The notes beneath the pieces are model-generated. The model did no database searches and was not told where the DNA came from. It saw only the letters and a list, made by a program, of their open reading frames with translations. From an uncultured cyanobacterium (GTDB lineage Bacteria > Cyanobacteriota > Cyanobacteriia > CACIAM-69d): DNA of 64,000 nt. This document shows positions 53,112 through 62,520 of the stretch, piece after piece (position 1 is the stretch's first letter; each line of letters begins with the position of its first letter). A program made the translations under genes and the position numbers. The stretch spans positions 56,022 to 120,021 of the forward strand of contig CALGDE010000166.1 of the NCBI GenBank assembly GCA_937883785.1, written 5' to 3'.

Positions 53112-54014
53112 ATGGAAGTTAATGAGCTGGTGGAACGCTACCAATCTGGGGAGCGCATTTTTAATCAGATCAACCTATACGAAGCGGATTTAAGTGGGCT
53201 AGAGCTTCCCGAAATTTCTTTGCAACGCTGCGACCTCAGGGACGCCAACCTTGAGGGCACCAATTTCCGCCTAGCAAACTTGCGAGAAGCAAAGTTAAGT
53301 AATGTCAATCTCAACGGGGCGGACTTACGGGGGGCAAATTGTCGAGAAGCCCGGCTAGATGGCTCCTCTTTACAGAAAGCAAATTGTGCTGAAGCGAATT
53401 TAATTGGTGCTGATTTATCGAGGGCAGATTTGACCCAGCAGGCGAAGCTGGACGGGGCATCCTTGCGAGGCTCCAAATTGTCAGAAACCAACTTGGAAGG
53501 CGCTAGCTTGGTGGAGGCAAATCTAAGCGAGGCGGATTTAAATCAAGCTGTGCTGATTCGGGCAATGCTGCGGGAAGCGACCCTTCACCAGGCGAAGCTA
53601 ACTGGGGTGGATTTCACCTCTGCCAATTTGACCAAAGCGAATTTGACCAAGGTTAATCTCAACGACGCGGTGTTGGTCAGGGCGAACTTAACCGACGCAT
53701 TTTTGTCTGGGGCGTCCCTACTAGGGGCGAACCTGGACAGCTGTGATTTACGGCGAGCTAAGTTGGTGGGTACTGATTTGACTGGTGCCAACTTAAATAA
53801 GGCAAACCTGCGGGAAACCAATTTGAGTTGGTCTACGTTGCGGCAAACAAACTTAAGTAATTGCAATTTATTTCAGGCACAACTGCAGTGGTCCAATGCC
53901 TCTGGGGCAAATTTATCGGGAGCAGTTCTGATTAATGCAGAGCTGCTGCGGACTAATTTGCGCCAGGTCAACTTACGAGGGGCGCTAATGCCTGACGGTA
54001 AGAAGTTTGAGTAG
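53112..54014 (+). CDS. Pentapeptide repeat protein
   Basis: 300 residues from ATG 53112, chosen because AGGGG at 53097-53101 lies 10 nt upstream; ATG 53103 is nearly on top of it. After a 17-residue start (MEVNELVERYQSGERIF) the chain is a series of A(D/N)LxX pentapeptides, such as ANLREAKLSNVNLNGADLRGA and LTKANLTKVNLNDAVLVRANL, for the rest of the protein. Repeat proteins of this type form a right-handed quadrilateral beta-helix. Cyanobacteria have many, with few known functions. Confidence 0.85.
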   Translation: MEVNELVERYQSGERIFNQINLYEADLSGLELPEISLQRCDLRDANLEGTNFRLANLREAKLSNVNLNGADLRGANCREARLDGSSLQKANCAEANLIGADLSRADLTQQAKLDGASLRGSKLSETNLEGASLVEANLSEADLNQAVLIRAMLREATLHQAKLTGVDFTSANLTKANLTKVNLNDAVLVRANLTDAFLSGASLLGANLDSCDLRRAKLVGTDLTGANLNKANLRETNLSWSTLRQTNLSNCNLFQAQLQWSNASGANLSGAVLINAELLRTNLRQVNLRGALMPDGKKFE

Positions 54015-54197
54015 CGTCCTTTAAGTAGCTTCTTTTGAGTAGCCTTTTCGAAGGGACGCTCAAATTAAGAGTGAGCCAGAAATCCTAGAGCCTTAGGATA
54101 GCTATTACTGTTGGCGCTGCTCGACTGCCCGAGACAACGTTCCTCGAATTTGGGCGATCGCCAGGTTCAGAGCCCTGAAAGCTATCGCGCCCTCAGA

Positions 54198-55613
54198 TTA
54201 CTGTGATGCTTCCGACGTTTCAATACTGTCGCCAAAATCTGTATCCAGCATAAATTCCGAGCCGAAGCCCGAGAAATGGGACACATCGGAGGTGCTGTAG
54301 GGAGACATCAAATCAGAGTCTTCTGGCGCCTGATAAGCGCTATCTCGAGACGGGGGCGGAACCACGTACACCACGCCCAGGGTGCCAGGCTGACGGGCAA
54401 AATGAATGCGTTCTGCATAGAAAACCAGTCGTAATAAATGTCCATCCCGGTGGCGCCCAGAGATTTGACATTCCACCGGTGAGTCAGGGCGTTCAATGCA
54501 CCGCTGCATTTGCTGTACAAATTGATCCTGATAGTCCACTGGAATAAGGTCCAAAATTGACTCCATCCGGGCAATTTCCCGGCGACGATAGCCAAATAAG
54601 GTGGCAAATTTGCGGTTGACGTAGCGTAGTTTTCCTTCGGCCGTGGTTATGTACAGCGCCCGAGCTAAGAACTGGGATGGCTTTTCCGCTGGCGGTAAAA
54701 TAACGTCTTGGGTTCCTTCCACAATGGGTGCGGTGTGGTCAGAGTAAAGCTGGGCATTTTCTAACACCAGGGCAATTCCATCGCTGACCTTTTCCATCAG
54801 CTGCACGCACTCTTCAGAAAAGTATTCTGGCGTTTCGTGGGTTAGGGTTACTAGCCCCAAAATCCGATTGCCCCGCTGGAGGGGAATACATAGGGCCGAT
54901 CGCACCGTGTAAGGCTGATTGGGCAGCACCACCCAACGTTCGTCTGTCACCGTATCTTTAATGCAACCAATTGTGCGATGTTCCGTGACCCAAGCTGCTA
55001 GCCCATCATCAAGGATGCGGCCGACAATCGCCCGTTTCTGTTCGCGAATGGTTGCCCCTCGCGCTAGGAGGCATTCGGACACCGCCCCCGCTTCATTCAA
55101 CAAAAATAAGCTACCTTGTTCCGCGTTAGTACACTCCTGGCATACCTCTAAAATTTGCTGTAGCAGAGCTTTTACCATCAAGGTTCCCGCCGCCATGCGC
55201 ACGGTTCTTACCCAGGTGGTCAATAAATCCTGCTGAATTGCCAACGCCCGGTTGGTCATCACCAGCTCCGCCGTGTCGCTGGGAGCTGAATTTGACATCG
55301 AAAAATGGGAGGTGGGTTGGCTGGGTTTCGCCTCATCCGTCGCCCCTGCCTCAGCGGGCAATATGTCCACATGCCCCTGGTTATCCCGCGAGTTTGCCGT
55401 AAGCCCCTGCCCAATAGGATTTTTTAAATTTCGATCTTTCATCGTTCCACTTTGAAACGCTCCTTGGGGGGCTCCGTTGTCCTTGGTACGGATTTGATGT
55501 TGACTGACTTGATGGTTATTGTAGTCGCTGCGATCGCCATTGGTTTTGGGCATCACCGTTGAGGGAGGGAGATCGTTGGTGGCGATCGGGCGGGAGCCAT
55601 TTTGGGAGTGCAT
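54198..55613 (-). CDS. GAF-PAS protein without an output domain
   Basis: 471 residues. The first 130 are polar and low in complexity. A GAF domain (about 135-290) has GTLMVKALLQQILEVCQECTNAEQGSLFLLNEAGAVSECLLARGA and VRSALCIPLQRGNRILGLVTLTH. A PAS domain (about 310-420) has KLRYVNRKFATLFGYRRREIARMESILDLIPVDYQDQFVQQMQ. No histidine kinase, GGDEF, EAL or phosphatase domain follows, so it is a stand-alone sensor or adaptor. Signal and partner unknown. Monocistronic. Confidence 0.8.
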   Translation of the reverse strand: MHSQNGSRPIATNDLPPSTVMPKTNGDRSDYNNHQVSQHQIRTKDNGAPQGAFQSGTMKDRNLKNPIGQGLTANSRDNQGHVDILPAEAGATDEAKPSQPTSHFSMSNSAPSDTAELVMTNRALAIQQDLLTTWVRTVRMAAGTLMVKALLQQILEVCQECTNAEQGSLFLLNEAGAVSECLLARGATIREQKRAIVGRILDDGLAAWVTEHRTIGCIKDTVTDERWVVLPNQPYTVRSALCIPLQRGNRILGLVTLTHETPEYFSEECVQLMEKVSDGIALVLENAQLYSDHTAPIVEGTQDVILPPAEKPSQFLARALYITTAEGKLRYVNRKFATLFGYRRREIARMESILDLIPVDYQDQFVQQMQRCIERPDSPVECQISGRHRDGHLLRLVFYAERIHFARQPGTLGVVYVVPPPSRDSAYQAPEDSDLMSPYSTSDVSHFSGFGSEFMLDTDFGDSIETSEASQ

Positions 55614-56212
55614 GGAACGAAACAGCCTGACGGCGTGGTGAGACGGGCGAGCAGATGCGTTTAGCGCGAGCAGTAGAAGGGTGTCGTCTACGACATAGGG
55701 AGATCGAAATCTTTCCCAGGGGCTTTGTGGACGTTTTCTCTGCTAATGCAATTCTATGGGCTGTTAAAAAGTCAACTGTTAAAAAGGAGCCATCTGGAAG
55801 ACAACGCGAATCTTAGGGAAAAACTTTATACCAAAGAAACAGCGGGCGGTGTACTTAACGATGGCGCTTAATGGATGATGTTGGCGCTGACAGAGCGCCA
55901 GGCTAGGTCACTAAAGTTGGGCATGAAAAGCAGTTACTGGAAATTGTAAAGGATGGCTTTGACGATGGTTCAGTGGGGCGAGTATCTCGTGTCACGATGG
56001 CGCGTAAAGTAACAAAACGATACACGATCCCTCGGGGCGCTACGGATCGAATAAGAAGGTTTTCCGTAAGTTTTATCGATTGAACGTTAAAAAAGTAAGC
56101 ACAGCAAAAGTCCCATGGCCGTCCTGTGTTGATCATGAACGTCCTACGTTGATGCAGATAGTGCGGAGAAACCTGTCAACGTTGCACAAAGTACGGCTTT
56201 AGGGCAGCGCCA
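55614..56212. other. Gap between GAF-PAS and the metalloprotease gene
   Basis: 599 bp without a supported gene; promoters of the minus-strand GAF-PAS gene should lie at the left end. No repeat or hairpin of note. Confidence 0.4.
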
Positions 56213-57028
56213 TTAAGGTTTGATGGGCACCACCCAGCCCAAGCGGGTGGGCTGCTGGTATTGGGCGATCAGGGTGTCGCGATCGCGCGGTGAAATCCCT
56301 TGAGGCTTAGCAGTGCGGGAAAAATACATCACATCGTCCACAAAGGGGCTGTGCCCCCAAAGTCCGAGGGCGTGTCCCAATTCGTGGCGGGCGGTGCCCA
56401 GTAAGTGGGGCTTCGCGAGATCGGGGCTTAAGTCAATGTCAAATTGTTGGACTAAGGTGACCGCTTCTGGGGGGCGATCACCTACGGGTTGCCAGCGCAG
56501 CCGGAAGGTGGTGCGAGCGGCAGCGGCGCGGGGGATTTGCCAATCCAGTCCCAGGGTGAGGGGAGGCTTACGGGGATAAAAGCGAATATTGGCGGCGTCG
56601 GGATCTGTAGTTTCTTCCAGGGGAATGAGCGGAGTCCAGTCTTCCAAGCTTTGGCGCACTGCCTGCTGCCAGTTTTGATACTGCTGACCAGGAAGGGTGG
56701 ATAGGTTTAGCTCCTGGCGATCGCCCAAATAAACCGACACGGGAAATTCGGTCCAAATCAGTCCGCCGATGGGCAGTTGCTGCAGGTCTTCCAAATAGGT
56801 GGCAGCGCCCTGAAGCGATCGCGTTTCTTGGGACCAATTTTGCAAGGAGGCAGGCAAAGGATGCACCTGGAGAGGGGGGACGCGACTTCCTTGAAATTCA
56901 CCATCGAGACCGTAACTGGGGGCACCGCGCCACACAAGTACCCAAAGGGTAAGGGCGGCTCCCAATAAAAACAGGGCCAAACGTTGAAATCGCCTGTCCC
57001 TTAACCTTTGATTAATGCTGTCAAACAA
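56213..57028 (-). CDS. Matrixin-like zinc metalloprotease, membrane-anchored
   Basis: 271 residues. An N-terminal hydrophobic segment (about 16-33, LALFLLGAALTLWVLVW) acts as anchor or signal. The catalytic region is HELGHALGLWGHSPFVDDVMYFS at about 215-237. Zinc ligands are H215, H219 and probably H226, with E216 as base and a Met-turn (VMYF). The third His is one residue further than in the HExxHxxGxxH consensus, a spacing I believe is common in bacterial matrixins. Likely an extracytoplasmic protease. Lies 37 bp upstream of secG on the same strand. Confidence 0.78.
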   Translation of the reverse strand: MFDSINQRLRDRRFQRLALFLLGAALTLWVLVWRGAPSYGLDGEFQGSRVPPLQVHPLPASLQNWSQETRSLQGAATYLEDLQQLPIGGLIWTEFPVSVYLGDRQELNLSTLPGQQYQNWQQAVRQSLEDWTPLIPLEETTDPDAANIRFYPRKPPLTLGLDWQIPRAAAARTTFRLRWQPVGDRPPEAVTLVQQFDIDLSPDLAKPHLLGTARHELGHALGLWGHSPFVDDVMYFSRTAKPQGISPRDRDTLIAQYQQPTRLGWVVPIKP

Positions 57029-57065
57029 TTACTTAGCCTGCAACCATCTAGCCTACGACCACTTC

Positions 57066-57311
57066 TTAGCCTGCGGGAGGAGGGCTAGCCAGCAGGTCGG
57101 CGCTTAGGATGACCGTCAGCCCCATAAACAAAATTGCCAACGTCCAGGTCACCCGATTTAGGGTATTTTCAGCGCTTTTGGTGCTGCTAAACAGCTGCGC
57201 TTGACCGCCAATACCGCCCAGTCCATCGCCTTTGGGGCTGTGGAGCAGCACTAGCACAATCATGCCCAGTGCAGAGGCTGCCCAAATAAATCCCAGAATT
57301 TGAGTGATCAT
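57066..57311 (-). CDS. secG: Protein translocase subunit SecG
   Basis: 81 residues. Two hydrophobic segments, ILGFIWAASALGMIVLVLLHSPKGDGLGG and VTWTLAILFMGLTVILSADLL. The conserved LLHxPKGDGLGG loop and the length are as in other SecG proteins. SecG is a small subunit of the SecYEG channel. Its terminator is not evident. Confidence 0.88.
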   Translation of the reverse strand: MITQILGFIWAASALGMIVLVLLHSPKGDGLGGIGGQAQLFSSTKSAENTLNRVTWTLAILFMGLTVILSADLLASPPPAG

Positions 57312-57430
57312 AATGATAGTGCGGTAAAGCTAGCGTTTTGAAAACTTCAGTCTATAACTGTAGCTTAAATTGCTAGGGTAACAAAGCCTCATCAAAACCC
57401 ATTACGCACATTACCAAAGGAACATAACGG

Positions 57431-58423
57431 TTGTCTTCATCAAACGCCGACTTGCCTGCCAACCCTGATCCCGCGACCGGTTCAGGTTTTTCCCTGGATG
57501 ATTTCAGCGCGATTCCCGTTGCGCCGGAGGGGTTCCGCTCTGGCTTTGTGAGCATTGTCGGGCGTCCTAATGTGGGTAAATCAACGTTACTGAATCAACT
57601 GGTGGGGCAGAAAATTGCGATCGTTTCCCCCACGGCCCAAACCACCCGCAATCGATTGCAGGGAATTTTAACGCTGCCTAATGCCCAGGCAATTTTAGTG
57701 GATACGCCAGGGATCCATAAGCCCCACCATCAACTGGGCAAAATTCTGGTGCAAAATGCCCTAGGTGCTATTCGCTCAGCGGACGTGTTGGTTTTCGTTG
57801 TGGACGGTTCAGCGCCCCTGGGGAAAGGGGATCGCTTTATTGCCGATTGGGTCCGCCGCGCCAAAGTCCCAACCATTCTGGGGATTAACAAGGCAGATTT
57901 GCAGGCGGAGGAGAAGAGTGCAGAAATTGACGAGAGTTATCGGGCGATCGCCGAAGAACACGGCTGGCACGTGATTAAGTTTTCAGCCCTAACGGGAGAC
58001 GGCATGGATCCATTGCTGGAGGCAATGGTGGAAGGACTGGATCCTGGTCCCTATTATTACCCGCCGGATTTGGTTACCGACAGCCCTGAGCGCTTTATTA
58101 TGGGCGAACTGATTCGGGAGCAAATCCTGATGAACACCCGCCAGGAGGTGCCCCATTCGGTGGCGATCGCCATTGAAAAGGTGCAGGAAACCAAAAAGGC
58201 GACGCGGGTTATGGCCACGATTAATGTGGAGCGTAAATCCCAGAAAGGAATCCTAATTGGCAAGGGCGGCACCATGTTAAAAACCATTGGCACGGCGGCT
58301 CGTCAACAAATCCAGCGATTGGTCAATGGTAAAGTTCATCTGGAGTTGTTTGTGCGGGTGCAAACGGGCTGGCGACAGTCGCGAATGCATTTAAATGAAT
58401 TTGGCTATCAAATCGAAGAGTAG
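57431..58423 (+). CDS. era: GTPase Era
   Basis: 330 residues from TTG 57431 with AAGGA at 57417-57421. The first 38 residues are an acidic low-complexity extension. G domain: GRPNVGKS (44-51), DTPGIHKPHHQLGK, NKADLQ, SALTGDGMD. KH domain: RKSQKGILIGKGGTMLKTIGTAARQQIQ, the GxxGxxxK loop for 16S rRNA binding. Era helps assemble the 30S subunit. Divergent from secG, so the 119-bp space holds both promoters. Confidence 0.96.
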   Translation: MSSSNADLPANPDPATGSGFSLDDFSAIPVAPEGFRSGFVSIVGRPNVGKSTLLNQLVGQKIAIVSPTAQTTRNRLQGILTLPNAQAILVDTPGIHKPHHQLGKILVQNALGAIRSADVLVFVVDGSAPLGKGDRFIADWVRRAKVPTILGINKADLQAEEKSAEIDESYRAIAEEHGWHVIKFSALTGDGMDPLLEAMVEGLDPGPYYYPPDLVTDSPERFIMGELIREQILMNTRQEVPHSVAIAIEKVQETKKATRVMATINVERKSQKGILIGKGGTMLKTIGTAARQQIQRLVNGKVHLELFVRVQTGWRQSRMHLNEFGYQIEE

Positions 58424-58483
58424 CCCAACAGAAAGTAGCCAAAAAGAAAGCAGAGTCGCTGCATTTTTCTATCGTCTTATTCT

Positions 58484-59080
58484 ATGCTGAGTCGCCCCGA
58501 TCCCCCCAGTTCACCACAAGGCCGCAAGGCCGGTAAGCCTTCGTTACGACGCATCGCCAACGCCTTGCAAACTGCGGGCTGGATCGGCTTTTGGACCCAA
58601 ATTGCCCTGGGGTTGGCGGCGGTGTTGCTGCTGCTAATTTCCATCCCCGGCATTATTTTCGGAGAAAATTCCTCCCAGGGCGTCAGCATCGCTATCTTTT
58701 TCGCCATTGTGTCTGTGGCGATCGCCGGCTTCAGCACCTCGTTATGCCTGCGCTACACCCGCATTTCCAAAGGGCTGCTGCAAAAAGAAAACGCCCGACA
58801 GCCGAAAAAATCCGACACGGTACAGCTTTTGCGGTTGGGCATTTACGCAGGTTTTGCTGGGATTGCCGTCGCCCTAATTGGCTCGGGTATTTCCATCGGT
58901 GTCCTGGTGGCCAAAAGCGTATCCCAGCCCACCGGAGCCATGGTGTCCGACACCACCAAAATCGTGCGCCCTTTGGATACCTTTGTGGTGCTGGCGTGTA
59001 TGTCCGGGCTATCGGCAAATTTTGTAGGCATGAGCGCTTCCCTGTGGCTGTTCGACCGCATCGTCCATCCCCAGTCCTAG
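58484..59080 (+). CDS. DUF3611 family membrane protein
   Basis: 198 residues with four hydrophobic segments, matching DUF3611 of cyanobacteria and plastids: LRRIANALQTAGWIGFWTQIALGLAAVLLLL, AIFFAIVSVAIAGFSTSLCLRYTR, YAGFAGIAVALIGSGISIGVLVAKSVSQP and LDTFVVLACMSGLSANFVGMSASLWLFDRI. Function is unknown. It ends 10 bp before the dus start, so the two genes are probably co-transcribed. Confidence 0.85.
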   Translation: MLSRPDPPSSPQGRKAGKPSLRRIANALQTAGWIGFWTQIALGLAAVLLLLISIPGIIFGENSSQGVSIAIFFAIVSVAIAGFSTSLCLRYTRISKGLLQKENARQPKKSDTVQLLRLGIYAGFAGIAVALIGSGISIGVLVAKSVSQPTGAMVSDTTKIVRPLDTFVVLACMSGLSANFVGMSASLWLFDRIVHPQS

Positions 59081-59090
59081 GCTCGTAACA

Positions 59091-60146
59091 ATGAATAATA
59101 TTGACGGCTTGGACAGTTGGGACGGCGATCGCGACCAGTCGGTGGTGCTGAGTGAGGAATTGCGATCGCGCCTAGCCCCGCCCTTGAAAATCGGCAATTT
59201 CTCCGTCCACAGCCGAGTCCTTCAAGCGCCCCTATCCGGCGTAACGGACTTGGTCTTTCGGCGACTGGTGCGGCGCTATGCCCCCGACTCTATGACCTAT
59301 ACAGAAATGGTGCAGGCGTCGGGAGTGCACCATGCTCGCAGTCTGAAAAAAATTATGGACGTGGATCCCGCCGAACGTCCCGTCAGCATTCAGCTTTTCG
59401 ACTGTCGCCCCGATTTCCTTGCCGAAGCTGCTGAGATGGCCGTTGCCCAGGAAGCGGACACTATCGATATCAATATGGGCTGTCCGGTGAATAAAATCAC
59501 CAAAAACGGTGGCGGTTCGTCTTTATTGCGGGATCCCGAAACCGCTGAGGCGATCGTCAAAACTGTAGTTGATGCCGTCCATGTGCCGGTAACGGTCAAA
59601 ACCCGTATCGGCTGGGATGAAAACGAAATTACCATCCTCGACTTTGCTCAACGTATGCAGGATGCGGGGGCGGCGATGATTACTATCCATGCCCGGACAC
59701 GATCGCAAGGCTACAAAGGCGCAGCTCAATGGGAGTGGATTCGCAAAGTTAAACAACAGCTCACGATTCCCGTGATTGCCAACGGAGATATCACGTCGAT
59801 CGCCTCAGCGGTGGCATGCCTCGAAGCGACGGAAGCGGACGGCGTGATGTGTTCGCGGGCAACTTTGGGCAACCCCTTCCTAGTAGGCGAAATCGATTAC
59901 TTCCTAAAAACGGGCAAGCTCAAGCCCAAACCGACGATCGCCGAACGACTAATCTGCGCCAAAGAGCATCTGCAATCCCTATACGATTACAAAGGCAAGC
60001 GCGGCATTTACCAAGCTCGCAAACATATGACCTGGTACGCCAAAGGTTTCCCCGGCTCATCAGAACTGCGCGGAAAACTCTGTCGCGTGGACTCCGTCGA
60101 AGAAGGACATGCCCTAATCGACAGTGCTTTAGCATCCCTCGCTTAA
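59091..60146 (+). CDS. dus: tRNA-dihydrouridine synthase (DusB-like)
   Basis: 351 residues. VLQAPLSGVTDLVFRRLVRRY is the FMN-contact start. IDINMGCPVNKITKNGGGSSLLRD holds the catalytic Cys at 131. VPVTVKTRIGWDENE and MITIHARTRSQGYKGAAQWEWI contact FMN and tRNA. IPVIANGDITS and VMCSRATLGNPFLVGEIDYFL end the barrel. The NAD(P)H-linked flavoenzyme reduces uridines in the D-loop of tRNA. The first 35 residues are a short acidic extension. Confidence 0.93.
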   Translation: MNNIDGLDSWDGDRDQSVVLSEELRSRLAPPLKIGNFSVHSRVLQAPLSGVTDLVFRRLVRRYAPDSMTYTEMVQASGVHHARSLKKIMDVDPAERPVSIQLFDCRPDFLAEAAEMAVAQEADTIDINMGCPVNKITKNGGGSSLLRDPETAEAIVKTVVDAVHVPVTVKTRIGWDENEITILDFAQRMQDAGAAMITIHARTRSQGYKGAAQWEWIRKVKQQLTIPVIANGDITSIASAVACLEATEADGVMCSRATLGNPFLVGEIDYFLKTGKLKPKPTIAERLICAKEHLQSLYDYKGKRGIYQARKHMTWYAKGFPGSSELRGKLCRVDSVEEGHALIDSALASLA

Positions 60147-60206
60147 GTTTTGTTACTGTGAGTTTTGTCAGCTTAGGTTTCCTGGGGATTGTTGTGGGTA
60201 AAAGTC

Positions 60207-60548
60207 GTGGGTAAGAAACGGGGGCGATCGCCTAGACGCCAGGGAGATAGGGACTCTCAGAAGCCTTCCCCATTGACCGGACGCCTGGTGTGGAACCATT
60301 CCACCCATCTCCCTGGGCTAATCAGAATTTTGGAACGGCTAACCAAAGTTGACGGCATTGGCACCGTCACCCCCGCCGTTATTTCCCACGGTCGCTCCAA
60401 TGCCCCCCAGTTTCGCCTTAAGGTTTCTGTGCCGATCCGTGGCGGCTTTAAGCTGATCGCCCGCAAAGGCAAGACCACTCAGGAAGTGTTTGTAATTACC
60501 CACCTCAGCAAGCCCCAGCTAGAAACGGCGATCGCCACAATCATCTAG
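60207..60548 (+). CDS. DUF2103 small protein
   Basis: 113 residues from GTG 60207; TTG 60189 is an alternative. After a basic stretch (KKRGRSPRRQ) the core is RLVWNHSTHLPGLIRILERLTKVDGIGTVTPAVISHGRSNAPQFRLKVSVPIRGGFKLIARKGKTTQEVFVIT, matching DUF2103. Possible His/Cys metal ligand near NHSTH. Function unknown. It follows dus by 60 bp. Confidence 0.78.
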   Translation: MGKKRGRSPRRQGDRDSQKPSPLTGRLVWNHSTHLPGLIRILERLTKVDGIGTVTPAVISHGRSNAPQFRLKVSVPIRGGFKLIARKGKTTQEVFVITHLSKPQLETAIATII

Positions 60549-60594
60549 CCCCAGAAAATCTAGCCACAGCCAAGTTCACCAAAACCTACGCCGC

Positions 60595-61500
60595 CTACAA
60601 TTCCTTGGTCATCCATTTCACCAGGCGCTGATTCACCCACTCAGGGCGCTCATCGTGGGGACAATGTCCTGTATCCGCGATGGAATAAAAGCGAATACGA
60701 GTGTCGCCTGCCTTTGCCAAGGTGGTGTAAATATCCGCGCCTTTGATGGGCGTCCAAGGATCCGCCTCCCCCCACAACACCAAAATCGGCGACTGGATTT
60801 GGGGCAATAATTCCGTGGGCTTTGGTCCTGGCGGCGCACTCAAAATTGACGCAAACACCTCGTAGGCACCGGCATCGCAGGACGGCTCATACAGTAAATC
60901 CAATAGCTCCGGCGTCACTGCATCTTGGTTGCCATACACCTGCTTCAAGGTGCCTTCAATTCGCTTCCGCTGACGTACCCGGTCGAAAAGCCACGGTCCC
61001 AGCAGCCGATTATTCACCACCCGCTCAAAGGTACCCATCACCACTCGCAATGGCAGCGGCAGCTCTTCCGGGCGATGGTTCAACCCGCCGGCGCAATTCA
61101 GCAGCGCAATTCCCCGAGTTTTCTCCGGAGCCGCCGCCGCTAACATCAACGCCAACAACGCCCCAATGGAATTCCCTACCCACACCGTCGGCTCTTGAAT
61201 TTGCTCTGCCCAAAAATCCAGCAGCAAATCCTGCCACAGTTCCATGGAATACTTCAGCGCGGGCTTTTGCGATCGCCCAAACCCCAGCAAATCCAATGCA
61301 AATACTCGATAGCCTTGGTCTGCGATCGCCGAAATATTATTCCGCCAATGGTCCAGCGACGCCCCAAAACCGTGGATCAACACCACCGGATCTCCAGTGC
61401 CATAGGCGGTATAGCGAATGGCATGCCCACGCCACTGGAAAGTGTTACAGGCATAGGGAGGCGCAGCCTTTTTCGATGACGGAGGAGCCGAAACAGCCAT
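60595..61500 (-). CDS. Alpha/beta hydrolase
   Basis: 301 residues. Oxyanion-hole HG at 43-44 in VVLIHGFGASLDHW, nucleophile elbow GNSIG with S111, acid in LVLWGEADPWTP and base His in DTGHCPHDERPEWVN. Complete triad. The first 20 residues are polar. Similar cyanobacterial enzymes are annotated as pheophytinase-like or chlorophyllase-like; I cannot select a substrate. Monocistronic, convergent with DUF2103. Confidence 0.85.
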   Translation of the reverse strand: MAVSAPPSSKKAAPPYACNTFQWRGHAIRYTAYGTGDPVVLIHGFGASLDHWRNNISAIADQGYRVFALDLLGFGRSQKPALKYSMELWQDLLLDFWAEQIQEPTVWVGNSIGALLALMLAAAAPEKTRGIALLNCAGGLNHRPEELPLPLRVVMGTFERVVNNRLLGPWLFDRVRQRKRIEGTLKQVYGNQDAVTPELLDLLYEPSCDAGAYEVFASILSAPPGPKPTELLPQIQSPILVLWGEADPWTPIKGADIYTTLAKAGDTRIRFYSIADTGHCPHDERPEWVNQRLVKWMTKEL

Positions 61501-61592
61501 AGTTACAGGAAAATAAAAAAGATTAAAACAGGGTGCCTTATGGTTACTTACATTAGCGTTTCTTCACTATTCCCTACAAATTCTGACCGCCC

Positions 61593-62300
61593 CTAAAAGC
61601 CGAACACATTGCGGTTTAGGCGCGCCGATACGCCCCCTGACAATAGGGCCCGACAGGGACCATTTCCCTGCTCCTCCAGCCCACAAATATACAGCGCAAT
61701 CACCTGCTGCCGCTGGTTACACGCCCGCAATCGATACCCAAACCGATACGCCGATCGCCCCATGGTTTCCAGCGCCCGATACTGGGTCAAATATCCCAAG
61801 TTTTGCCAAGGCTGCTCATTGATTACCAACTCCACCCACGGCAGCGCTTCTCCCCGATTGTCGCTATCCAAAGTGATCGACTCATACACGTACCATCCCC
61901 GCACCACCTTGCCGCCGATCAAATCCTGGGGCAACCACAAGCTGGGCTGGGTCAACCCTTCCGCCTCAATATCCAGGTGGCTTGCGTCGGCACCATTGAA
62001 ACGACAGGGCAAATCCAACCCTCGCTCTAAGGACACGTTCAAGTTATTAATCGCCTCCCATAGCTGCAAGGACGATTGGGGATCTAAACCTTGCAATAGT
62101 GATCGATTTAGCTCCATCTGGGACACTTCGCCCGGTCGTCGTTCCGGTGTCTCAGCATCATTCGTCGCATTGTTTCCCGGCGATGCTGGAGTTTGGGCGA
62201 TCGCCCCTGCCCCGCCAACAATTGCCCATATCCCTAACATTGCGGCGGCAAGATATTGGTGAAGACTTTGTTTGACCTGTTGAAGTGGCGATCGCAGCAT
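61593..62300 (-). CDS. Secreted protein, unknown function
   Basis: 235 residues. Basic start, hydrophobic core (LAAAMLGIWAIVGGAGAIAQ) and an AxA-type site near residue 35 give a signal peptide. The mature part has two pairs of Cys (DLPCRFN, LRACNQ, LYICGLEEQG, GPCRALL) that could form disulfides. Trp and Tyr pairs near 125-140 suggest a beta-sandwich. No family recognised, but a similar protein type is common in cyanobacteria. Confidence 0.65.
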   Translation of the reverse strand: MLRSPLQQVKQSLHQYLAAAMLGIWAIVGGAGAIAQTPASPGNNATNDAETPERRPGEVSQMELNRSLLQGLDPQSSLQLWEAINNLNVSLERGLDLPCRFNGADASHLDIEAEGLTQPSLWLPQDLIGGKVVRGWYVYESITLDSDNRGEALPWVELVINEQPWQNLGYLTQYRALETMGRSAYRFGYRLRACNQRQQVIALYICGLEEQGNGPCRALLSGGVSARLNRNVFGF

Positions 62301-62520
62301 TGAACGCTTCGAAACTAATATTGGCTGACTCTACGATCATCCTACAAAAAACCGCAGCCGGTGAAAAAAACACCTCTGCGGTCATCTCTTTAGCTCTACC
62401 TAAAGTTGTAAATGTGAAGTCACACGTGGGACCGGAATTCAGCTTTTAGACTTTGCCTAGCCGCCGAAAATCCAAGCCAACACAAAAAGCAACAGCGGCA
62501 TTAGCCCTGTGGACTAAGCT

